From assembly GCF_004343775.1 (NCBI RefSeq), contig NZ_PTXL01000009.1:1-64000 (forward strand): a stretch of DNA of 64,000 nucleotides. The letters are read 5' to 3'. Source of the stretch: Burkholderia sp. SRS-46 (GTDB lineage: Bacteria; Pseudomonadota; Gammaproteobacteria; Burkholderiales; Burkholderiaceae). Both the position numbers and the translations under genes were made by a program. The stretch's first letter is position 1, and each line of letters begins with the position of its first letter. Below the pieces are notes generated by a model. That model was given only the letters and a program-made list of their open reading frames with translations, was not told where the DNA came from and searched no databases. Shown piece by piece: positions 54,570 through 64,000 of the stretch.

Positions 54570-55181
54570 TCAGACGACGTCCAGCGCCAGCACCTGGCCG
54601 GTCGTCAACACATCGGCGAACGTATCCTCGAGTGCGGCCAGCGATGCGCGATGCAGCGTGCCGTGCGGCACGACGCTGCCGTCTGCGGCATCGAGATCGC
54701 GCGTCGCGCACGCATCGTCCACGACGATGACCGCGTAGCCGAGCGGCACCGCGTCACGCGCCGCGCCGGCCACGCATGCATGCGTCATCAGGCCCGTCAC
54801 GAGCAGCGTGTCGATGCCGGCCGCCTTGAGGCGCGCGTCGAGGTCGGTGGTCGGGAACACGCTGACGGACGTCTTGCGCACGACCGTGTGATGTGGCGCC
54901 GGCTGCAGGTCCGCGTGGAACCGGAAGCCGTCGCTCGCGTCGGCGAAGATCGGGCTATCGGCGGGCGCAACGTGCTGGATATGGAAGACCGGAATGCCCA
55001 CGCGATCCGCGAGTGCGATCACGCGTTGCGCGTTGGCCAGCGCGCGCGGGCCATCCGGAATCGGCAGCCGGCCGCCGAAATACTCGTTCTGGAAATCGAT
55101 GACCAGCAGTGCCGTGCCGGCGGCCCGGATCGACTTCGGCGCGCTCGCGCCGGCAATGGTACGGATGGTGGGATGGTGCAT
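54570..55181 (-). CDS. Isochorismatase-like cysteine hydrolase
   Basis: 203 residues. The catalytic triad region is visible: Asp in LLVIDFQNEYFGG, Lys in RKTSVSVF and Cys in VTGLMTHACVAGAARDA (nucleophile). Members hydrolyse isochorismate, nicotinamide, N-carbamoyl compounds or ureidoacrylate. It lies 199 bases downstream of an NCS1 nucleobase/hydantoin-type permease on the same strand, so an amidase or carbamoylase for an imported nitrogen compound is more likely than a siderophore role. Confidence 0.87.
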   Translation of the reverse strand: MHHPTIRTIAGASAPKSIRAAGTALLVIDFQNEYFGGRLPIPDGPRALANAQRVIALADRVGIPVFHIQHVAPADSPIFADASDGFRFHADLQPAPHHTVVRKTSVSVFPTTDLDARLKAAGIDTLLVTGLMTHACVAGAARDAVPLGYAVIVVDDACATRDLDAADGSVVPHGTLHRASLAALEDTFADVLTTGQVLALDVV

Positions 55182-55380
55182 GCGTGGCTCTCTCGATGTA
55201 GCGGTGGAACGGGACGTGATCGCCCGGCGCGCGCCGGGCCGTACCGTTCGCGGCGAATACCGCGAGGCGCCAGTGTCGGGCGCAGCGGCCGCGCGCGACA
55301 GCGGCCCGCGGGACAACATCGGAAAGAATCGGGCCAAACGAATCAGGCATCGCGCGTACGGTCAGATGCGCAGCCCGCGC

Positions 55381-56901
55381 TCAATACCCCTTCGGCTGGA
55401 TCGCCGGTGTGCCGCCCGCGATGCGCGCGGCCCGCTTGCCGCCGCGCACGAAGCGCCGCCCGGCCGGGCCATACACGCCGTCCGGCTCCGGGAACAGCGA
55501 CAGCAGCGTCAGATAGAGGATGCCGCCCACCAGCAGCGACACCGGCACGCTCAGGTCGAGCTCGCCCGCGAGCCGGCCGAGCGGCCCGACGAACTGCCCC
55601 GGCAGGTTGACGAACGCGAGCCCGAGGAAAGCGGCCGGCAGCCACGCGCCCATCGCGCGCGGGTTCCAGCCATGCGCGAACCAGTAATGGCCGCCGCGCA
55701 GGCCGCGGTTGAACACCTGCAGGTCGTCGGCGAGATAGAAGCCGCGGCGCGTGACGTAGCCGATCACCATGATCGCCATCCACGGGCAGCTGAACGTGCA
55801 GATCAGCGTCGAGAAGGTCGCGACGCTCTCGACGAGGTTGAACGCGAAGCGGCCGACGAAGATGAACGCGATCGCGATCGTGCCGATCAGCAGCGTCGCG
55901 CGCACGCGGTTCAGCACACGCGGAAACATGCTCGACACGTCGAGGCCCGTGCCGTACAGCGCGGTCGTGCCGGTCGACATCCCGCCGATGATCGCGATCA
56001 GGCACATCGGCAGCAGGAACCAGCGCGGCGAGATCGCCAGCAGGCCGCCGACGTAGTCGTTCGACGCGACGAACGCGGGCGCCTGCGACGCAATGATCGT
56101 CGCGGTCGCAAGGCCGAAGAGGAACGGCACGAAGGTCGCGACCTGCGCGGCGAACACGGCGCCCATCACGCGATGCTTCGGCGTGTGCTGCGGGATGTAG
56201 CGCGCCCAGTCGCCGAGCGTCGACGCGAACGACACGGGGTTGCTCAGCGCGACGAGCACCGCGCCGACGAACGCGGCCCAGAAGCCCGCGCTGCCCGGCT
56301 GCAGCGTGCCCGCGTAGTTCATGTCGAATCGGCCCGCGAACGCGAACAGCCCGGCGACGAACAGCAGGCTCGCCGCCCACACGGCGATCTTGTTGACCCA
56401 CAGCATGAAGCGGAAGCCGTAGATGCAGACGATCAGCACGAGCACCGCGAACACCATGTATGCGGCGCCGAGCGTGAAGCCATTGACCGGCACGCCGACC
56501 ATGTCGTGCGCACCGCCGACGAGCGCGTCGCCCGAGCTCCACACCGCGAGCGAGAAAAATGCGATCGACGTGAGCAGCGCGAGGAACGAGCCGACGATGC
56601 GGCCGTGAATGCCGAAATGCGCGCCCGACGACACCGGGTCGCTGGTGCCATTGCGCGGGCCGAACAGGCTCATCGGCGCGAGGATGCAGGTGCCGGCGAG
56701 CACGCCGAGCACGATCGCGCAGACGCCCGCCTTGAACGACAGCCCGACCAATACGGGAAAACTGCCGAGCACCGATGTGGAAAACGTGTTGCACCCGCCG
56801 AACAGCAACCGGAACAGATCGATCGGCCGCGCATAGCGCGATGCATCGGGAATGCGCTCGAAACCGAACGCCTCGACCTGCGTCATCCTGCCTTCACCCA
56901 T
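55381..56901 (-). CDS. NCS1-family nucleobase/cytosine-type permease
   Basis: 506 residues with about 12 membrane segments. The CodB/NCS1 pattern begins RPIDLFRLLFGGCNTFSTSVLGSFPVLVGLS and continues LFGPRNGTSDPVSSGAHFGIHGRIVGS, seen here as GPRNGTSDPVSSGAHFG. It also has SNPVSFASTLGDWARYIP and a late helix pair. Transporters of this family import cytosine, purines, allantoin, hydantoins or thiamine with protons or sodium. The conserved Asn/Asp positions in the first helices are present, but the ligand cannot be read from sequence. The start at 56901 (MGEGRMTQ) or the second Met are both possible. It precedes an isochorismatase-like hydrolase. Confidence 0.88.
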   Translation of the reverse strand: MGEGRMTQVEAFGFERIPDASRYARPIDLFRLLFGGCNTFSTSVLGSFPVLVGLSFKAGVCAIVLGVLAGTCILAPMSLFGPRNGTSDPVSSGAHFGIHGRIVGSFLALLTSIAFFSLAVWSSGDALVGGAHDMVGVPVNGFTLGAAYMVFAVLVLIVCIYGFRFMLWVNKIAVWAASLLFVAGLFAFAGRFDMNYAGTLQPGSAGFWAAFVGAVLVALSNPVSFASTLGDWARYIPQHTPKHRVMGAVFAAQVATFVPFLFGLATATIIASQAPAFVASNDYVGGLLAISPRWFLLPMCLIAIIGGMSTGTTALYGTGLDVSSMFPRVLNRVRATLLIGTIAIAFIFVGRFAFNLVESVATFSTLICTFSCPWMAIMVIGYVTRRGFYLADDLQVFNRGLRGGHYWFAHGWNPRAMGAWLPAAFLGLAFVNLPGQFVGPLGRLAGELDLSVPVSLLVGGILYLTLLSLFPEPDGVYGPAGRRFVRGGKRAARIAGGTPAIQPKGY

Positions 56902-57112
56902 TTGTCTCCAGCTCCTCAGGTGCGTCTGTCCGGCCCGGGGCTGCAGCCGTGCGACGCATCGTCATCACTATTCGCGGCCACTCTAAAACAGTTCGAGGGC
57001 CGCAAATATCACGCATTCGAGACGTTTACGACGAGGCGGAACGATGTTTTCCGGCTGGCAGCGGACGGACGACCGGCTCCGGCTCGGCCCGCGCGGCGCA
57101 CGCGTTGCAGCG

Positions 57113-57759
57113 TCAGTGCGCCGGCTCCGCCGCCGGTGCGCGGCATGCGATCAGGCCCCGTTGCACGGCCGGCCGGGCCGCGATGTCGGCAAGCCAGCGT
57201 TCGACGTGCGGATAGGCCGTGACGTCGAGATCCAGCTCATGCGACGTGCGCAGCCACGGGAACGCGGCGATGTCGGCAATCGAATAGCGCGACGATGCGA
57301 GATACGCCGATTCCGCCAATCGACCGTTCACCACCCCGTAAAGGCGCTTCGCCTCGTTCCGGTAGCGCTCGATCGCCTCCGCATTGACCGTCTTCGATGC
57401 GTGCAGGAACCACCAGAGCTGGCCGAGCATCGGGCCGATGCCGCCGATCTGGAAATGCAGCCACTGCTCGACCGCCGTTCGCTCGGCCAGCGTGTCGGGA
57501 TGCGGCAGCCCGTCTTCGCCGCGAGATAGCCCAGGATCGCGCCGGATTCGAACACGGTCAGCCCGGCATCGCGATCGACGATGGCCGGAATCTTGCCGTT
57601 CGGGTTGAGGGCCAGGAACGCCGGGCTGCGCTGCTCGCCGGCGGACAGGTTCACGTGCACGCGCGCGTGCGCAAGCCCGGCCTCTTCCAGGTAGATGGCG
57701 ACCTTGTGCCCGTTCGGCGTGTCGGCCGTATGGAACGTGAGGGAGTGCGTCGATGTCAT
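57113..57759 (-). pseudogene. Glutathione S-transferase with a single-base frameshift
   Basis: Reads as one GST in two frames. Residues MTSTHSLTFHTADTPNGHKV, VFESGAILGYLAAKTG come from the first frame (57759 to about 57510); LPHPDTLAERTAVEQWLHFQ, MLGQLWWFLHAS and YSIADIAAFPWL come from the second (to 57113). The glutathione-binding FESGAIL and C-terminal helices are otherwise normal. One base is missing near 57508-57511 (ACGGGCTGCCG on the coding strand). This is either a real recent inactivation or a sequencing error. Divergent from the AceE-fragment gene, sharing the TTGCAATTGCAA control region. Confidence 0.85.
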
Positions 57760-57789
57760 GTCGGTCCTTGATCCTTGTCATTTGCATAT

Positions 57790-57819
57790 TGTTGCAACTA
57801 CAATCGTTGCAATTGCAAT
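57790..57819. promoter_or_regulatory. MarR-type operators in the GST / AceE-like divergent promoter
   Basis: GTTGCAATTGCAAT at 57806-57819 contains the perfect 12-bp palindrome TTGCAATTGCAA. ATTGTTGCAACTACAAT next to it gives a second, weaker dyad. The same palindrome lies in the marR-aceE spacer, 1.8 kb away, so the MarR protein probably controls all four genes. Confidence 0.75.
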
Positions 57820-57870
57820 CCTATGCGGGGCCGACGGCCCCGGCAAGATTCCAGTACTCGAAGGAGGGAC

Positions 57871-58983
57871 ATGCAGACAGCGCCATTGGGTCCGCCCGCG
57901 CGGACGCCGGACACCCGCCACGCCGCCGCGGCGTGCATCGAACGGCTCGGCACGCGGCGGCTCGCGCCGCACGGCCGGCCGGTATCGCCGCTCCGCGCGA
58001 TGCGCGCGGCGGCCGATTGCCTCGAACGCGATCGCGCGACGTCGGATCGCGTGTGGGTCGTCCGCGCGGATACGCGGGAAGCCGCCGAAACAGCGGCCGG
58101 CCACCGGACCATCAGCGCCTGGCCGCTGCGGTTTCGCGACACGGGCAAGCGCTTCGAGCGGCCGCTGCTGTACCTGCTGCATGCGCCGGCGATCGACCGG
58201 CTGCGGCTCGCGTCGTTCGAAACGGTCGATCGCGGGATTTTCGTGAACGACGCCGAAACGGCGTGGTCCCCGTGGCCCAAGGGCGTGACGCCCGACGTGC
58301 CGTACTGGCTGGCCACCCATCCCGCGTGCACGCCGTACGATCCCGCGTCGGGGCACGAGGCGATCGCGATCCTGCGCGGCGCGCTGCACGCGCTCTATGT
58401 CGCCGGCAAGCCGGGATTCTGCTATCTCGCGAGCCACGACGAGGCCCTGCCCGGCGCGAAACCGCTGTCGGCCGCGGCCGCCCGGGATGCGTTCCGGGGC
58501 ATGGTCCGGGTCGGCCGGCATGCAGGCGCCGGCGCCGTCGCGCACATCCGGCTGTGCGGCGCGGGCAGCACGCTCGCGCAGGTGCAACAGGCGGCCGCGC
58601 TGCTGCACGACGACTGGCGCATCGATTCGACGATCTGGAGTTGCCCGAGCTATACGCAGCTCGCGCGCGACGGTCACGCGGCCGAGCGCCTGAACCGGTT
58701 GCATCCGCACGCGGAACCGCACGTCGCGCACGTGCGGACGTGTCTTGGCAAAGGCCACTCGCCGGTGCTCGCGGTGACGGGCTACGCGCGGCACGTCGCC
58801 GCGCAGATCGGCGCGTTCGTGCCCGCGCGCTTCGCGGCGCTCGGCGCGGATTCGCTCGGCCCCGACACGCAGGCGCCGAACGCGCGGTGGATCGCGGCCG
58901 TCGCGATCCGGCTGCTGGCCGACGACGGCCGCGTGCCTGCCGAGTGGGCCGCGCAGGCGATGCGCCGCTATGCGCCCGGCTGA
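57871..58983 (+). CDS. AceE-like protein of C-terminal type (partial E1 homologue)
   Basis: 370 residues with a strong AAGGAGG 4-5 bases before the ATG. It is homologous to the last third of pyruvate dehydrogenase E1. Its IWSCPSYTQLARDGHAAERL and QIGAFVPARFAALGADSLG align with VWSATSLTELRRDGLAAERW and QIRAFVDGRRFVALGTDGFG of the full-length gene at 59687; both end in LADDGxVP and IRRY/MRRY. The thiamine-diphosphate-binding N-terminal domain (GDGEMDQ and Asn motif) is absent, so it cannot be a normal E1. It carries its own start signal and operator and an uninterrupted frame, so it is probably a maintained gene, perhaps an E1-associated or regulatory subunit. Confidence 0.75.
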   Translation: MQTAPLGPPARTPDTRHAAAACIERLGTRRLAPHGRPVSPLRAMRAAADCLERDRATSDRVWVVRADTREAAETAAGHRTISAWPLRFRDTGKRFERPLLYLLHAPAIDRLRLASFETVDRGIFVNDAETAWSPWPKGVTPDVPYWLATHPACTPYDPASGHEAIAILRGALHALYVAGKPGFCYLASHDEALPGAKPLSAAAARDAFRGMVRVGRHAGAGAVAHIRLCGAGSTLAQVQQAAALLHDDWRIDSTIWSCPSYTQLARDGHAAERLNRLHPHAEPHVAHVRTCLGKGHSPVLAVTGYARHVAAQIGAFVPARFAALGADSLGPDTQAPNARWIAAVAIRLLADDGRVPAEWAAQAMRRYAPG

Positions 58984-59052
58984 CGCGGGCGACGTGCGAT
59001 GCCCCCAAGGTGCGCGCCCGCCGGCGCACGCGGCAGGCGCCGGCGATGCCGG

Positions 59053-59511
59053 CTACTTCTTCGCGTCGGCCGCCGCGTCGCGCGCAGCCGCGGTCGCGCG
59101 ATCGAGCGCGGCGGCCACGGCCGCCTGCTCCTTGCCGCCGAACTGGCCGAGAAACAGCTCGGTGACCGTCGACTGGTACACCTTCCACATCTTCTTGCGC
59201 AGCGCGCGCCCCTTGTCGGTGATGCTCGCGTACGCGGCACGGCCGTCGTCCGCCGAGCGCGCGCGCTCGACGAGCCCCTCCTGTTCCAGGCGATCGACGA
59301 GCCGCGTGAGGTTGTAGCGCTCGATCGCGAGCACATCGGCGAGCTCGTGCATGCGCCGCGTGCCGTCGGGCCCGCTTTCGAGCCCCCACAACGCGTCGTA
59401 CCACGCATACGCGGGCAGGCCGGCATCCGCGAGGCGGCGCTCGATCTCGCGAATCATCGTGCGGTGCGCACGGACGAACGAGAACCACAGATCGGGTTCG
59501 GGGGCGCTCAT
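59053..59511 (-). CDS. MarR-family transcriptional regulator
   Basis: 152 residues. Winged helix-turn-helix with dimerisation helices at both ends: WFSFVRAHRTMIREIERRL, MHELADVLAIERYNLTRLVDRLEQEGLVER (recognition helix within YNLTRLVDRLEQ) and the wing SADDGRAAYASITDKGR. Ala/Lys-rich C-terminal tail (RDAAADAKK). It is flanked by two AceE-related genes and divergent from the longer one. Palindromes TTGCARTTGCAA upstream of itself, aceE and the AceE-like fragment gene are its likely operators, giving autoregulation. Confidence 0.88.
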   Translation of the reverse strand: MSAPEPDLWFSFVRAHRTMIREIERRLADAGLPAYAWYDALWGLESGPDGTRRMHELADVLAIERYNLTRLVDRLEQEGLVERARSADDGRAAYASITDKGRALRKKMWKVYQSTVTELFLGQFGGKEQAAVAAALDRATAAARDAAADAKK

Positions 59512-59535
59512 GTCAGGTCGTTCCTCTGTCGTTGA

Positions 59536-59549
59536 ATTGCAGTTGCAAT
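59536..59549. promoter_or_regulatory. MarR operator 1 (ATTGCAGTTGCAAT)
   Basis: Palindrome with one central mismatch, 25 bases upstream of marR. Same core as sites at 57806 and 59584. Confidence 0.75.
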
Positions 59550-59583
59550 TAAATTTTACCTCGATACAATTCCCTTCGATACG

Positions 59584-59597
59584 ATTGCAATTGCAAC
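59584..59597. promoter_or_regulatory. MarR operator 2 (ATTGCAATTGCAAC)
   Basis: Perfect TTGCAATTGCAA core, 90 bases upstream of the AceE paralogue; 48 bases from operator 1 (centre to centre). Confidence 0.78.
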
Positions 59598-59686
59598 TAT
59601 CTGCCCGCCCATCGGCGGGCGTTCCGTCGCGCGACGCGGCGCCACGACCGTCGCCCCGCGCAGCCTTATGCTTCTGGAGACACTGG

Positions 59687-62371
<2,685 letters not shown>

Positions 62372-62522
62372 CGGACGCGCCGGCCCGGCCACCGGCCGCC
62401 CGCCGGTGTATCGCGCGATGCGGCGCCGATGCCGTGACACCGGCACCGCATCGGCGCGTATGCGCCCTACGCGGCGTTGCCGCCGGCCGCGCCCGCACGT
62501 CGGGCACGCCGGACACGCCCCG

Positions 62523-63995
62523 CTACCGCGCCGACTGCGCGAGCGGGCCTTGCGCGCCCTGCGCCGTGCCCGACGGCCAGCCACCGGCGAGCGCCTTGTA
62601 CAGCGCGACGGTCGCGCTCGCGCTGCGCATCCGGCCGTCGGCCGCCGCATCCTGCGCCTGCAGCAGCGTGCGCTGCACGTCGAGCACTTCGTAGTAGTCG
62701 ATCGCGCCGGCCGAGAAGCGCGCCTGCGCAAGCTGCGCGGCGCGCGCGCTGTCGTCCGCGGCGCGCACGAGATGCACCGTCTCCTCGCGCGTGCGCGCGA
62801 CGCGCAGCAGCGCGTTTTCGGTTTCCTCGAGCGCGCCGAGCACGGTCTGCCGATACTGCGCGAGCTGGCCGGCGGCTTGCGCATCGCTCGCGGCGATCCG
62901 CGCGCGCACGCGGCCGACGTCGAGGAACGACCAGTCGACGCCGAGCGCGATCAGGTTGGTGTCGCTGCCCGCGCGGAAGAACCCGTAGCTGCTGGTCGCG
63001 CTGCCGAGCAACCCCGACAGCGTGAAGCGCGGGAACAGGTCGGCCGTCGCGACGCCGACGCGCGCGGTCGCCGCGTGCAGCCGCGCCTCGGCGGCGGCGA
63101 CGTCCGGACGCCGCCGCAGCAGGTCGCCCGGCGTGCCGGGATCGAGGTCGGCGGCAAGCGCCGGCAGCGGTGCGGGCGCGTCGAGCCGGCCGATCAGCGC
63201 GCCGGGCGTCTGCCCGGTCAACACCGCGAGCCGGTGCTCGTCGACGCCGATCGCGGCTTCGTACACGGCGATCCGCGACGTCGTCGATTCGTACTGCGCG
63301 CGGGCGCGCGCCGCATCGAGTTCGGAGCCGCGCCCCGCGCCGACGCGCGCATTGATCAGCGCGAGCGTCTGCTGCTGGTTCGCGGCATTCTCGCGCGCGA
63401 TCCGCAGCCGCTCCTGCGAGCCGCGCAGGTCGACGTACGTGCTCGCCACCTCGCCCGCGATCGCGACGCGCACCGCGCGCACGTCCGCGGCGCTCGCGGC
63501 CGTTTCCGCGCGCTGCGACTCGATCGAGCGCCGCACGCGGCCGAACAGGTCGAGCTCCCATGCGGCGTTGATCCCGACACTCGACGTCGGGTTGTCGCGC
63601 TGGCTGCGCGGCGCGCCGAACGCCTGGTCCTTGCTCATCAGTTGATGGCCGATCTGGCCATTCGCGGTGATCGTCGGGATCTGGTCGAAACGGGCCTCGC
63701 GCAGCAGCGCGGCGGACGCGTCGTAGCGCGACACCGCGACCTGCAGATCCAGGTTCGCGGCGAGCGCGGCGTCGATCAGGCGGGTCAGCGCCGGATCGCC
63801 GAAGCCGCGCCAGAACGCGGCATCGGCATCGGCCGAAGCATCGGGCAGCGCCGCGCCCGGCTGCGCCGCCGGATGCGCGTCGCGCGCGAACCGCGCGGCC
63901 GTGGCCGTGTCAGGCCGCTTGAAATCGGGGCCGACCGCGCACGCGGCGAGCGTCACCGACATCGCGAGCGCGGAAAGACGAAAAGCGGCGCTCAT
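62523..63995 (-). CDS. RND efflux outer-membrane lipoprotein (NodT/OprM family)
   Basis: 490 residues. Lipobox VTLAAC at about residues 14-19, then AVGPDFKRPD, the standard opening of NodT-type channels. TolC-fold repeats include DAALAANLDLQVAVSRYDAS, AAWELDLFGRVRRSIESQRAE, GDLLRRRPDVAAAEARLHAA, DLFPRFTLSGLLGS and FSAGAIDYYEVLDVQRTLLQAQ. It pairs with an RND pump and fusion protein, presumably encoded just beyond the window edge upstream. The start at 63995 leaves only 5 bases, so the upstream signals are not visible. Convergent with the AceE paralogue. Confidence 0.93.
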   Translation of the reverse strand: MSAAFRLSALAMSVTLAACAVGPDFKRPDTATAARFARDAHPAAQPGAALPDASADADAAFWRGFGDPALTRLIDAALAANLDLQVAVSRYDASAALLREARFDQIPTITANGQIGHQLMSKDQAFGAPRSQRDNPTSSVGINAAWELDLFGRVRRSIESQRAETAASAADVRAVRVAIAGEVASTYVDLRGSQERLRIARENAANQQQTLALINARVGAGRGSELDAARARAQYESTTSRIAVYEAAIGVDEHRLAVLTGQTPGALIGRLDAPAPLPALAADLDPGTPGDLLRRRPDVAAAEARLHAATARVGVATADLFPRFTLSGLLGSATSSYGFFRAGSDTNLIALGVDWSFLDVGRVRARIAASDAQAAGQLAQYRQTVLGALEETENALLRVARTREETVHLVRAADDSARAAQLAQARFSAGAIDYYEVLDVQRTLLQAQDAAADGRMRSASATVALYKALAGGWPSGTAQGAQGPLAQSAR

Positions 63996-64000
63996 CGGTT

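Overview
The window is high-GC beta-proteobacterial DNA. It almost certainly comes from a member of the Burkholderia cepacia complex (Bcc): it holds the Bcc quorum-sensing locus cepR / rsaM-like / cepI with its cep box, next to mgtC, and carries Burkholderia-type porin, DUF4148, YXWGXW and ytcA-mdtNOP genes. From memory this locus lies on chromosome 2 in Bcc. No rRNA, tRNA, CRISPR array or intact insertion sequence was seen.

Layout. (1) 1-27.6 kb is a surface/secretion island. On the minus strand it has gspE (cut by the window edge) and gspD, a 4,292-residue filamentous-haemagglutinin-like protein, three tandem TPR-glycosyltransferase-like genes, and pseudopilin genes gspJ and gspI. On the plus strand, between gspD and the giant gene, are an intact PstS-like phosphate-binding protein gene and a decayed second copy of it. 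An imperfect 16-bp palindrome (consensus AAWGKTMCGKAMCWTT) recurs at six intergenic sites, all in front of genes of this island. That points to one regulon: a type II-like secretion machine, its candidate giant cargo, candidate glycosylation enzymes and a phosphate-binding exoprotein. (2) 27.8-31 kb holds housekeeping or repair genes: AlkB-like, RutE-like nitroreductase and a membrane metallophosphoesterase. (3) 31.2-37.3 kb holds a LysR regulator and a tightly overlapped ytcA-mdtN-mdtO-mdtP efflux operon. (4) 37.3-41.4 kb holds mgtC with a long structured leader, then cepR, rsaM-like, cepI and a gene of unknown function. (5) 41.4-45.7 kb holds a TetR regulator divergent from an orphan squalene-hopene cyclase across an 18-bp palindrome, then VOC and GNAT genes. 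(6) 45.7-48.1 kb is AT-rich, with a secreted protein of unknown function and a broken integrase remnant; this looks like a decayed island. (7) 48.1-57.8 kb holds ribA, a CBS-domain protein, DUF4148, rnk, a porin, a YXWGXW protein, an HxlR regulator divergent from a SnoaL-like gene, an isochorismatase-like hydrolase, an NCS1 permease and a frameshifted glutathione S-transferase. (8) 57.8-62.4 kb is a MarR-centred locus with a full-length AceE (pyruvate dehydrogenase E1) paralogue and a second, short AceE-like gene made only of the C-terminal part. TTGCAATTGCAA-type palindromes sit in all its promoter regions. (9) 62.5-64 kb holds a NodT-type outer-membrane efflux lipoprotein.

The best candidate for something undescribed is the first 27.6 kb, read as a co-regulated adhesin export and modification system. 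It resembles in outline the phosphate-regulated Hxc type II / PdtA arrangement known from Pseudomonas aeruginosa. The MarR / AceE-fragment locus is second. All functional links between neighbours are inferences from sequence and layout.
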